Assembly: GCA_965207585.1 (NCBI GenBank)
Contig: CBDBMT010000003.1
Location: 2,232,001 to 2,296,000, forward strand
DNA length: 64,000 nucleotides
Source: Bin87 sp965207585
Lineage (GTDB): Bacteria > Chloroflexota > Dehalococcoidia > Lucifugimonadales > UBA3495
Direction: 5' to 3'
In this document: positions 51,699-60,910 of the stretch, piece after piece
Numbering within the stretch: the stretch's first letter is position 1
Layout: every line of letters begins with the position of its first letter
Notes under the pieces: generated by a model
Seen by the model: the letters and a program-made list of their open reading frames with translations, nothing else
Told to the model about the DNA's origin: nothing
The model's database searches: none
Position numbers and translations under genes: made by a program

Positions 51699-53156
51699 CA
51701 CAACGACTCCAGGAAACGCAGCAGCGCCTCCCGTTCATCGTAGGACATCTTTCGGAATTCCTCCCGGGCCTCTAATCCCTCGCCATCGTGCCACAGGATG
51801 GCCTCGGCGATGGTTCGGGCGCGCCCGTCGTGCAGGAGCCTGGTGTGGTTGTTCACGTTTTCGATCAATCCGATGCTCCACAAGGGCGGCGTGCGCCATT
51901 CCCGCCCGTTAGCCAGGAAATCAGGCCGGTTGTCGGCCAGTCCTTCGCCCATGTCGTGCAGCAGCAGATCGGTGTAGGGAAATATAACCTGGTTGGAGAT
52001 CGCCGGAACCGGATGATCACCCGTGGTGTGGCTCGGAGTGTGGCAGGCGGCGCACCCCGCGTTCATGAACAACTCGGCTCCCTTCCGCACCTGCGGGTCG
52101 TCGGCATCCCGCATGGCCGGAACGGCCAGGGTCTGCTGGTAGAACACCACCTTGCCCAGCCGCTCCTCGCCGATTTCCGGCGAGCCGCCATTTGGAACCG
52201 ACTGGCAATCCACCTGGTCAGCGGGGCAGTTTTCGTTTGCGAACAGGGGTGAGGTGATGCCGATGTCGCCGTGGAAGGCGCCGGCGATCTGCTGCTCGAC
52301 CGTGGGCACGTTGGCCTTCCAGCCAAACCGGCCCAGACGGGCTTCCCCGTCGCGGACGCTCCACACCATGTTGGCTCGGCCAGATACCCCATCGCTGTCA
52401 GCATCGTCTGGATCAGCCAGGGCCAGGATGTTCGCCTCCGGTATCGCTTCCAGCAACCCCATCCCGAACACCGACGGAGCGATGCGCGGCGAGATCATAA
52501 TCTCCGGGTGCATCGGTCCAAAGGCGAGATCGGAGAAGGAATACTCCGGCTGTAGGAGAATGTAAATCTTGCCGTCCTCGTAGGTTCCGTCCACCTCGCG
52601 ATAGGTGATGATGAACCGGCCCTCCGGTGGCACGGTCAGTATTCCCCGGTCCTGGAGTTGGCCGCCGTACACCGGGTCGCCGACCGGCCCGCCCGTGGTT
52701 GAATCAACGCCCGGTATGCTGAGCCGGAACAGCAGGCCACGCTCCGGATCTTCGGCGTGGTCCGGCGGTTTGGCGCGTCCGTCCAGCGTGTGGCACGACG
52801 AGCAGGACTGGGCGTTGAACGTCGGACCCAGCCCGTCCCTTGCTTCCGTAGACGCCGGCGCGGTCACCCAGTTCTGGGTGAAGAAACTGTCGCCCACCTC
52901 GAAGACGCGACGCTCCCTGGTTAGTCAGGTTGGGCGCGGCAAGGCCAAACGAGTTCCGGTTGGTGGTGGCGATGGTGGTGTCGCCGCCGGGACGCGCCTG
53001 CAGCAGCGCGGTCACTTCCGCTTCGCTGGGGCCGGACCGGGCGTCCCGAATCAGGAACCACGCCAAGGTAGCAATCGCTGCCATGCCAATAATGGCGGTA
53101 AGGCCGTACCGCAGCAGTTCGGCCTTGCGAAAACTGGCGGTACGGCCGGTGAGCAT
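51698..53156 (-). pseudogene. Di-heme oxidoreductase (DHOR, putative peroxidase) with a frameshift
   Basis: The larger part (51698-52897) has two haem c sites, SCSSCHTLDG and CAACHTPSHTT, plus YGGQLQDRGI, the DHOR-type layout. A 5' part in another frame (53156 down to ~52915) gives the N-terminal anchor MLTGRTASFRKAELLRYGLT and the linker ending AAPNLTNQ. Removing one G from the GGG near 52916 joins them to NLTNQERRVFEVGDSFFTQN. A sequencing error or a real inactivation are both possible. The protein would be membrane-anchored on the outer side. It sits between two imelysins. Confidence 0.85.
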
Positions 53157-53171
53157 GGGTACGGGCGGCAG

Positions 53172-54399
53172 CTAGACCGAGGTGTTGATGGTGAACCCGA
53201 AGGCCGCCGCGCCTTCAACTATGGTGTCGGCCTGTTTTTCCAGGGCCTCGATGGTGCTCAGCACCTGGGACCGGCCGAACGCGCTGTCCGGCGCGTCGTC
53301 GGTCAGATGCTGGTCGAAGGGGTCCGGGATGTTGCGGGCCAGGGTCACCGCCAAAGCGGTCTCGTTGACCAGGCGATCGGCCAGCGCCTCATTGTCGGCA
53401 GCGAACAGGTCGATGATGCCGGGCCCTACAACCACGCCGTAGTCGCCCGTCAGCACCATGCGCACTCCGGTGGCGTTGCCCACGATGTCGGCGACCGTGT
53501 TGTCGGAGAAGCAGGAGTGCTCATCCTCCCTGGGAGCGCTCCGAGTACGCCACAAACATCCGTTCACCAGCCAGTTCGCCCTTGCTGAGCGCGCCGGCGC
53601 CGGTGATGATGTCCACCAGGGTGTCGTCGACCGGCTTGGCCAGGAATTCGGCTCGGTAGTTGTTGCCTCCGGGAGCCCAGGCGTCCACCATATCTTGCAA
53701 GTGGCCGATCAAAGTGTCGGACGCGACGGCAAGGTACTGGGCGCGGCGGTCGGAGTTGTCGTTGGTGGTGAAGTCTTCGACAGGACGGTCGCCGGGGCCG
53801 CCGTCGTTCAGGTCCTGCCCCCAGAGCAGGAACTCGATGGCGTGCCAGCCGGTGGAGACGTTCTCCTCGCCGCCTTCCTCGTTCAGAGAAATGATCAGCT
53901 CAGCGTCGATGGTCGGATAGTCGTCGGGCATGTTGATGATGCCGGCCGTGGGGTTGCCCTCCACGTAGTCGATGTACGACTCGTCCATGGGCCAGGCGTT
54001 GATCAGACCCTCCTGCCCGTTCTCTTCGTTGTCGATGGGCCCGCCGTAGAACCGGAACACCTCGGTGGGTCCGTAGTCGTCACGAGCGCGGAGCCAGGCG
54101 CGCTTGGCCGCTTCCAGGCTGGCCGGGTTGGGGTCGGCGATGAAGGCATCGATGGCGGTATCCATGACCTTGGCCGAAGCCAGGCTCTGGGAGTAGAGGC
54201 CGTGTACGCCGTTGGCGTAGTGAGCGACCACTTCCACTTTGAGGGCATCCACGTCTACCTTCGGCTCTTCCATCATGACAACCTGCGGTTCGGCGGTTGG
54301 AGCGGAAGCCGACTCGCTGACGCAGGCCATCGCTCCCAGCGCCAGGCATAGCGCCAGACCCGGGATCGCAATCCAAGCACGTCGCAAATTCAGTTGCAT
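53172..54399 (-). pseudogene. Imelysin-family lipoprotein with a frameshift
   Basis: Starts MQLNLRRAWIAIPGLALCLA at 54399 with GGAGGT upstream; lipobox LGAMAC. RAWLRARDDYGPTEVFRFYG is the first block and STGWHAIEFLLWGQDL has the complete GxHxxE motif. The frame stops at ~53520 (SERSQGG), but continues in another frame as EDEHSCFSDNTVADIVGNAT (53567-53172), a conserved imelysin end. One extra G in the GGG near 53527 explains it. Together about 405 residues. Likely periplasmic or surface iron binding. A one-base assembly error would restore it. Confidence 0.85.
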
Positions 54400-55106
54400 C
54401 TGGATGTACCTCCGACACGGCCGATTAGTTGACCGTTTTCCAATGAAATTGTGGCCCTGCAAAACTTGCGTAACGTGACCGATGGCCAATATTTTGTATG
54501 ACCTCATTTACAGTGTCAAGTATTACTTTGCCATATTTGCCTTTCCACGCAAACTATAAATCACTGTGGACTGGAAGATCAGGTTAATTTGCGCTAGGTA
54601 GCATGGATATCGATGGAGCATGATCCTGATCGTACCGATGACGACCCATGCAGTTCCCGGCATGGTATTGCGATGCGTCGCAGGCGCTCAGGCCAGCGAC
54701 AACTTCCGTGTTGCCATGGCACAGTGGGCTTTCAGCTTGTCCATCGCCTCTCGGCTTCTGTGCCTCCGGGCGAGATTTTGTTCCTTCGGCAAACTGCTGA
54801 TCGTTCGACAGGCCGTTAGGGCGCAGATCGCATTGTCCAAAGTGGCGCCAAAATCAGTCGTTTGTTGGTATTGACATATATTTTCGTATAGACTAATTTA
54901 AGCGCGCCATGTACACAACCACGGACGTAGTGGCAGGCTGATTTGAAAAACATCGGTTGGTTGCTATAGCGGCGGCAATCTTCCGGTAATCCGCCCCTCT
55001 CGGGCAGCCGGCCTTGTCGGATCCCTCCTCCCGGCAAGGCCGCATTTTTGAAGCAGGCAGCAATGCCCAGCAAAAAGGGGAAGGCTCACGGAAAGCGCGG
55101 AGTACC
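54400..55106. other. Spacer of about 700 bases between iron cluster and the three-domain gene
   Basis: No frame looks coding. It is AT-rich near 54480-54560 and 54840-54900. It holds the promoter candidate at 54871-54899, and is divergent: imelysin transcription starts leftwards, the fusion rightwards. A hairpin-like GGGCAGCCGGCC/GGCAAGGCCG stretch near 55001-55040 lies in the leader. Confidence 0.5.
54871..54899 (+). promoter_or_regulatory. Candidate sigma-70-type promoter for the three-domain fusion
   Basis: TTGACA (54871-54876) and TAATTT (54894-54899) are 17 bases apart. It would give a leader of roughly 200 bases before the start at 55107. Confidence 0.6.
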
Positions 55107-58100
55107 ATGCGGCGGTTGACAGATACTAAAAGCGCAGCCATCTCAAGTCCGGATTTTCCTGGCGCAAATGATCAGACCCGGTGGCTGCCCGCCAATGGAA
55201 AGCGCTCGCGCATCCTGGTCGGACTGGCCCTGACGATTGCCGTCGGTCTCCTGGTGTGGTGGCTGGCGGACTGGGCCGAACTGGCCGGTTCGGTGGTAAC
55301 GCTGACCCAGAGACCCGAATTGCTCGGCGCGCTTCTGGTCAGTTACACGGCGGCATTTGCGGTGCGGGCAGTGGCCTGGCAGCAACTGATGAGGACCCGG
55401 ACCGGGGTGTTTGGGCTGTTCAACTGCCTGCAGGCCGCGCTCCTCGCCAACCACCTGCTCCCCTTCAAGCTGGGCGAGGCGGCTCGCCCATTGCTGGCAT
55501 CCCGTCGGGGGGTGCCACTCAGCGAAGCAGCGGCGACCACCGCTGTTGCCCGGCTGCTGGACTTCAGCTGCCTAATCCTGATCGCGGCAGTGTGCGGGGC
55601 GTTGGTCAATACGCTGGACGGAAGGATGGATTGGCTGAGAAGCCTGGCCATCCCCATAGTCGTGGTACTTGCTACCGGGGCCGCGCTGATGGCTCTGCCC
55701 TATCGGACGCTGGATCGCATCGCGCCGCCGTTGCTGCGCGGAAGCCTGGACGGCCTGCGCACCCAGTTGGCCCGGATTTCCGCAGGCCGCGTTATTAGCG
55801 CCATCGCCTGGACCCTGCCCAGCTGGATCCTGGAGGCGGGGGTGCTGCTGGTGGCCGCGCAGGCGTTGGGAGTGGAATTATCGGTTCCGGCCCTGATCGG
55901 TGTCACGGCATTCACCATCCTGTTCCAGGTTTTTCATATCACGCCCGGCGGCATCGGAGTTTATGAAGCGAGCATGACCGGCGCGCTGTATGCACTGGGC
56001 ATCCCCTGGGAGCAGGGCCTGGCGTTGGCGGTCCTGACCCACGGCCTCAAGTTCGCCTACTCATACACCGTCGCGGCGGCGTTCACGTTGGTGGCGGTGC
56101 GGGACGCGATCCCAATCAAGGGCCTGGGCGCGCTTCGCGGTTCGTCCGAGGGAGACAAGCACGCCTCCCGGTTCGAGATATTCGCGGCCCGCGCCTGGAA
56201 TGTCCTCAACGAGGGCAAGCCCTTCACCCCGGTGTTCACCCTGGGGATCCTGGGGCTGTTGAGCATTCCCCACCTCGCCGACGGGGGCTATTGGCTCCGG
56301 GCCGGCCTCGCCCTGCTGGCGCTGGCGCCGCTGTTCGTAATCTTTTACCGATTCGACTTTCCGCTGAAGCTGCGGATCGCCCTGTGGGTGTATCTGGGCA
56401 TTTTCCTGGCGGCCTTCCGGTTCTACGACGCGATCGCTGCGGGCCTGATCCTGGGGGTATATCTCACCTTCACCATCGTCCTGTGGGGCACCATCTACTA
56501 CCACCTGCGCATCGGAACGTCGTGGTTCAACTTCACTCGCTTCTGGCGGCTGGTGCTGGAGAACCCGGACCCCACCAGCGGCAACTTCCTGGAGCAGATA
56601 CCCAAGCTGACGATCCTGGTGCTGGCCTTCCAGATGCTGGTGACCGAACCCACGGTTTGGACTTTCGTGGCGGTGGAGGGTTTCACGCTGGGTCTGGCGA
56701 TAACCGCCCTGCTGCTGCATCAATGGTTCTTCACGTGGCCGCCGGCGCCCTCGCTGGTGCCGACCCGACTTCGGGCAACCGATGGCAAGCGGATCTCGCG
56801 CCGCTTCATCACCATCGTCATCGACGGCTGCCGGTTCGACCGCCTCGAGGAGGCCGACACCCCTTTCATCGACAGGCTGCGGCGAGAGGGCGTGGACTAC
56901 ATCGATACGTCAACCGTGTATCCAGCCCGCACCGTCACCGGGTTCAGTTCCATGTTCACCGGCGCGCCACCCCGTGTCCACGGCATGTCCAGCAACTTCG
57001 TGCCCAGCCTGGGCGTCAAGTGCGAGACCATATTCGACGCGCTCCGTGCCGGGGGATTGACCGGCAAGCTGGTGGGCATCGCCCACCTGGTGGATGCCTT
57101 CGGCGAGACCGACGTCGAAACCGTTACCGCCGTTACCAACAACGACGAGATCGACGATGCCCTGAAAGCACGGGCCAAGGCGGTTATCCAACGGGACGAC
57201 CCCGACCTGATCGTCCTGCAGTTGCTCAGCGTGGACCAGACCGGCCACGCCCGGGGCAGTTACAACTCCGAGTACCTGGCCAAGATCGAGGACAGTGACC
57301 GCCACATCGAGGACTTCGTGGGGTGGTGCGATTCCATCGGCTACCTGGAAGGAGCCACGGTCATCATCACCGCCGACCACGGGCAGGGCATCGGCATCGG
57401 CGGGCACGGCCACATGGGCCCGACGGAGCGGTATGTGCCCTGCATCATGTGGGGCGAGGGTGTGGAGTTGCAGGGCGAAATTGACGACCCCAAGTCGGTA
57501 ATGGACGTGACCGCCACCATCTCCTACTACCTCGGCGTCGAACCGCCGGCCCAGTCGGTGGGCCAGGTTCTCGGGGTACCTGACAAGGACGAATCCTCCC
57601 GCCCGGTAGCGGTCATCGTCCCCGCCTACAACGAGGCGGAGAACCTGCCGGCCACCCTGGCCCGCATACCTCGGAATGATCGGCCCGATCTTAAGGTGAT
57701 CGTGGTGGACGACGGTTCATCCGATGAGACAGCTGACATCGCTCAACAAAACGGCGCCGACGTGGTCGTTTCTCACCAGCGCAACCGGGGCCTGGGCGCT
57801 GCTCTGCGGAGCGGCCTCGCCGCCGCGAATGAATTGGACGCACGCGCCGCAGTGTACGTGGACGCCGACGGCGAATATCCGCCGGAACAGATCCCCGACC
57901 TGCTGGCGCCCATCGAATCCGGAGAAGCCGACTACGTCCTTGGCTCGCGTTACCTGGAAACCAGTCCGGATCAGCGGGTTTTCCGACGCATCGGCAACTT
58001 CGCCTTCACTGCGGCGCTCAACCTTGCCGCTGGCCGTCGCATCACCGACGGGCAGACCGGTTTCCGCGCGTTCTCCCGCCGGGCATTGGAGTGCGCCGAG

Positions 58101-58277
58101 ATCATCCACGATTACAACTACGCCCAGGTGCTGACCCTCGATCTGCTGAAGAAGGGTATGCGGATGCGGGAAGTTCCCGTTTCGTATCAACGGCGCACCA
58201 GGGGCAGTTCATTCATCGGGCCCAAGTATCTCTGGCGTGTCCCCACCGGGATGCTCCGGGAGATGCTGAGCAGATAA
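55107..58277 (+). CDS. Three-domain fusion: flippase-like (UPF0104) + phosphodiesterase + GT2 glycosyltransferase
   Basis: 1056 residues from the ATG at 55107 with GGAG upstream (a TTG at 55014 is further). Residues ~30-340: LPG_synthase_TM/UPF0104-like membrane domain (LANHLLPFKLGEAARPLLAS, HITPGGIGVYEASMTGALYA). ~358-550: further helices. ~565-820: alkaline-phosphatase-superfamily phosphodiesterase with VIDGCRFD, TVYPARTVTGFSSMFTG (nucleophile Thr), LSVDQTGHARG, ITADHGQGIG and GGHGHMGP, all metal ligands kept. ~831-1056: GT2 like polyprenyl-phosphate mannosyltransferase, IVPAYNEAENL, VVDDGSSDET, VYVDADGEYP. Probably acts on lipid-linked sugars or phosphoglycolipids. Confidence 0.88.
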   Translation: MRRLTDTKSAAISSPDFPGANDQTRWLPANGKRSRILVGLALTIAVGLLVWWLADWAELAGSVVTLTQRPELLGALLVSYTAAFAVRAVAWQQLMRTRTGVFGLFNCLQAALLANHLLPFKLGEAARPLLASRRGVPLSEAAATTAVARLLDFSCLILIAAVCGALVNTLDGRMDWLRSLAIPIVVVLATGAALMALPYRTLDRIAPPLLRGSLDGLRTQLARISAGRVISAIAWTLPSWILEAGVLLVAAQALGVELSVPALIGVTAFTILFQVFHITPGGIGVYEASMTGALYALGIPWEQGLALAVLTHGLKFAYSYTVAAAFTLVAVRDAIPIKGLGALRGSSEGDKHASRFEIFAARAWNVLNEGKPFTPVFTLGILGLLSIPHLADGGYWLRAGLALLALAPLFVIFYRFDFPLKLRIALWVYLGIFLAAFRFYDAIAAGLILGVYLTFTIVLWGTIYYHLRIGTSWFNFTRFWRLVLENPDPTSGNFLEQIPKLTILVLAFQMLVTEPTVWTFVAVEGFTLGLAITALLLHQWFFTWPPAPSLVPTRLRATDGKRISRRFITIVIDGCRFDRLEEADTPFIDRLRREGVDYIDTSTVYPARTVTGFSSMFTGAPPRVHGMSSNFVPSLGVKCETIFDALRAGGLTGKLVGIAHLVDAFGETDVETVTAVTNNDEIDDALKARAKAVIQRDDPDLIVLQLLSVDQTGHARGSYNSEYLAKIEDSDRHIEDFVGWCDSIGYLEGATVIITADHGQGIGIGGHGHMGPTERYVPCIMWGEGVELQGEIDDPKSVMDVTATISYYLGVEPPAQSVGQVLGVPDKDESSRPVAVIVPAYNEAENLPATLARIPRNDRPDLKVIVVDDGSSDETADIAQQNGADVVVSHQRNRGLGAALRSGLAAANELDARAAVYVDADGEYPPEQIPDLLAPIESGEADYVLGSRYLETSPDQRVFRRIGNFAFTAALNLAAGRRITDGQTGFRAFSRRALECAEIIHDYNYAQVLTLDLLKKGMRMREVPVSYQRRTRGSSFIGPKYLWRVPTGMLREMLSR

Positions 58278-58311
58278 ACGCTCAGGAAACCCATCAAGGA
58301 GGATGACGAAC

Positions 58312-60873
58312 GTGCGTTATCACATCGGGAAGTGGGGTGTACTGCCCCGCCGACACTATTGGATTGCGGGCCTCGCGTTGACGGTACTGCTCGCCCTCGC
58401 GTTAGGTTGCCAACCCCAGCCTCCGGCGCCGGCGCCCGCCCCGGATACCAGCGCAGTGGAAGCAGCGGCGGCCCAGGCGGCCCAGGCCGCGGATTCTGCC
58501 GCTTCCGAGGCGCGATCTGCTGCGTCCGCAGCCCAGGAGGCTCAGGTTGCCGCGATGCGCGCCGCTCAGGCCGCCGAAGAGGCGGCTCGCCGCGGTGAGG
58601 ACCGTCCCACCATCGAAGTGATTGGCAGCGGTTCTGGCGGCACCGGCACCGGCACAGGTACCGGGACCGGAACGGGAACTGGTACAGGCACCGGGACCGG
58701 CACGCACACCGGATCGGGCACGGGTACCGGTACGGGGACCCATACGCCTACCGGCACTGGAACTGGAACTGGTACCCACACCGGTTCGGCGTCAGGCACT
58801 GCCACCGGCGCAACCAACGTAGTGGCGGAGGGTGGGCTGTATATTCCCACCTACCAACGATACGAGACTAACCTGAGGGAACCCAGCCCGTCCGACGGAT
58901 ACTACTATCCCACCACCAACCGGGAGCATTATCAGAAGATTCCCTCGGACTACCAGGAGATCGCCAAGCTCACCAACGTCATCAAGGAAGGCAAGCCCTT
59001 CCCGGCCGGCGAGATCTGGCTAGTGTACGAGGCCGGACTGCACACCCGCCTGGGCGTCCGCAGCAAGAGCCTCCGGAGCTTCGCCGTGGACCCCGAACGG
59101 GCCCAGGAATTCCCCCTGGCCGCCGAGTTCTATGACTCCGACACCTTCCTCGACGACCCTATTGAGAACGTGGTACGCGGGCGCAGGGAAGCGGCGGATT
59201 ACTCCGACGCCCAACGGCGCCAGGCCATCAACAAGGGCATGCTTCGCATCATGTACCACTGGTCCAAGCACTACGTCATCGGCGGTTGCGCGGACCTGGA
59301 TTCGGGCGACGTTGACGAAGGTTGGGGCATCTACGTCGGCTTGCCGGGCGAAAACGGGGATTACCCCAACTCGCTGTCGGCTCTGGCGCGGAATCGCGAA
59401 GGCAACTTTGGACGGGAAGGCACTATCGACATCCCGCTGAGGGAAGCATTTGAACGGGTGCGTCAGGCCGCCGACAGAGGCGACCGGGCGGCTTGCGACG
59501 CTGCGGCCGATGAAGTGTTCTCGCGCTACAACGCCCTGTTCTACCTGGCCACGGTACGGTACATCGGCCGGGTTGCGGATGACGCGGCGGCCGGCAACCG
59601 CGACGCCCTGGGAACCCACCAGGTTGAAGCCCTGGCGTTCTACCAGCCCATCCAGCCCGATGTAGCCAAGGCCGACCCGTCGGCTGACGAGACGATCATG
59701 GCCTACCTCACCGCCGAAGGGAGCGCCGTCACGCCCGCGTCCCGCGACGCGGCGCTGGCTGCCCTGAACGGGACTGCTTCGGCGCTGATGCTGAACCGGA
59801 GTGACCTCATAACCCGGTACACCGACGATACCGGCGACGGGCCGGGCGCCGGTTTGACTCCCTCCGTCGGCTCGATAGACCTCTCCAGCAGTCGGTTCGT
59901 CCCGGTGGGCCTCCCCCACGAGACCGACCGGAGCGTTCCCAGTCCCTCTGACGGTTACTACCACGCCACCACCAACCGCGAGCATTATCAAAAGATCCCC
60001 TCGGATTACCAGGAGATCGCGGCGTTGACCAACGTCATCAAGGAAGGCAAGCCCTTCCCGGCGGGCGAGATCTGGCTGGTATACGAGGTTGGAGAGCACA
60101 CCCGCATCGGCGTCCGCAGCAAGAGCCTCCGGTTCTTTGCCATCGACCCCGAACGGCATAAGGAATACCCCCTGGCCGCCGAGTTCTACGGCTCCGACAC
60201 TTTCCTAGATGATCCCATCGAGAACGTGATACGCGGGCGCAGAGAAGCGGCGGATTACACCGGCGCCCAGAAGCGCCAGGCCATCAACAAAGGAATCCTC
60301 AGGATCATGTATCACTGGTCCAAGCACTATGTCATCGGCGGCTGCGCGGACCTGGATTCGGGCGACGTTGATGAGGGCTGGGGTATCTACGTCGGCTTGC
60401 CGGGTGACGACGGGAGCTATCCCTACTCATTGTCCAAGTTGGCGCGCAGCCGCGAGGGCAATTTCGGACGGGAAGGCACCATTGACATTCCGCTCCGCGA
60501 AGCCTTCGAGCGTGTGAGGCAGGCCGCCGAAAACGGCGACGCCGCCGCGTGCGACGCTGCTGCCCAGGAAGTGTTCTCCCGCTTCAACGCCATCTTCTAC
60601 CTGGCCACCGTCAGGTACATCGGCGTCTCCCAGGCGGACGTGGCGGAGGGCAAGGACCCGGGGACCCACCAGGTGGAAGCCCTGGCGTTCTACCAGTCCA
60701 TCCAGCCCGAGGTCGCGGCGGCCGATCGGTCGGTTGACGAGACCATCATGGCCTACGTCACTGCCGACCCGAGCGATATCACCATCTCGTCTCGCGACGA
60801 AGCGCTCGATGCCCTCAACAGCGTCGCGTCGGCGCTCTTGTTGACCGATGCTGACCTTATAACCAGCTACTGA
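58312..60873 (+). CDS. Lipoprotein with GT-rich linker and two near-identical domains
   Basis: 853 residues from the GTG at 58312, since GGAGG lies 9 bases upstream and the in-frame ATG at 58303 is too close. Lipobox ALALGC. Then an Ala/Glu-rich helical stretch, about 50 residues of Gly-Thr repeats (58639-58800), and two domains (from ~58870 and ~59935) nearly identical over ~300 residues, each with IPSDYQEIA, NVIKEGKPFPAGEIWLVYE, MYHWSKHYVIGGCADLDSGD and REAFERVRQAA. I cannot name the domain; next to a ferric binding protein it may bind iron, which is an inference. Confidence 0.8.
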   Translation: MRYHIGKWGVLPRRHYWIAGLALTVLLALALGCQPQPPAPAPAPDTSAVEAAAAQAAQAADSAASEARSAASAAQEAQVAAMRAAQAAEEAARRGEDRPTIEVIGSGSGGTGTGTGTGTGTGTGTGTGTGTHTGSGTGTGTGTHTPTGTGTGTGTHTGSASGTATGATNVVAEGGLYIPTYQRYETNLREPSPSDGYYYPTTNREHYQKIPSDYQEIAKLTNVIKEGKPFPAGEIWLVYEAGLHTRLGVRSKSLRSFAVDPERAQEFPLAAEFYDSDTFLDDPIENVVRGRREAADYSDAQRRQAINKGMLRIMYHWSKHYVIGGCADLDSGDVDEGWGIYVGLPGENGDYPNSLSALARNREGNFGREGTIDIPLREAFERVRQAADRGDRAACDAAADEVFSRYNALFYLATVRYIGRVADDAAAGNRDALGTHQVEALAFYQPIQPDVAKADPSADETIMAYLTAEGSAVTPASRDAALAALNGTASALMLNRSDLITRYTDDTGDGPGAGLTPSVGSIDLSSSRFVPVGLPHETDRSVPSPSDGYYHATTNREHYQKIPSDYQEIAALTNVIKEGKPFPAGEIWLVYEVGEHTRIGVRSKSLRFFAIDPERHKEYPLAAEFYGSDTFLDDPIENVIRGRREAADYTGAQKRQAINKGILRIMYHWSKHYVIGGCADLDSGDVDEGWGIYVGLPGDDGSYPYSLSKLARSREGNFGREGTIDIPLREAFERVRQAAENGDAAACDAAAQEVFSRFNAIFYLATVRYIGVSQADVAEGKDPGTHQVEALAFYQSIQPEVAAADRSVDETIMAYVTADPSDITISSRDEALDALNSVASALLLTDADLITSY
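58639..58800 (+). repeat. GGNACN low-complexity repeat coding for a Gly-Thr linker
   Basis: About 50 codons alternating Gly (GGN) and Thr (ACN), with few His, Ser and Pro codons. Synonymous third bases vary widely, so the peptide rather than the DNA seems kept. It links the lipid anchor to the paired domains. Confidence 0.85.
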
Positions 60874-60910
60874 TGATAGACTCGTCAGCCCACAACAGGA
60901 GAATCCAAGC

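Noticed and set aside
54613..54874. Short ORFs in the spacer before the three-domain gene
   Set aside because: Two overlapping frames on the same strand, no RBS or family; treated as non-coding.
58566..58850. Minus-strand Val-Pro repeat ORF
   Set aside because: Antisense reading of the Gly-Thr codon repeat.
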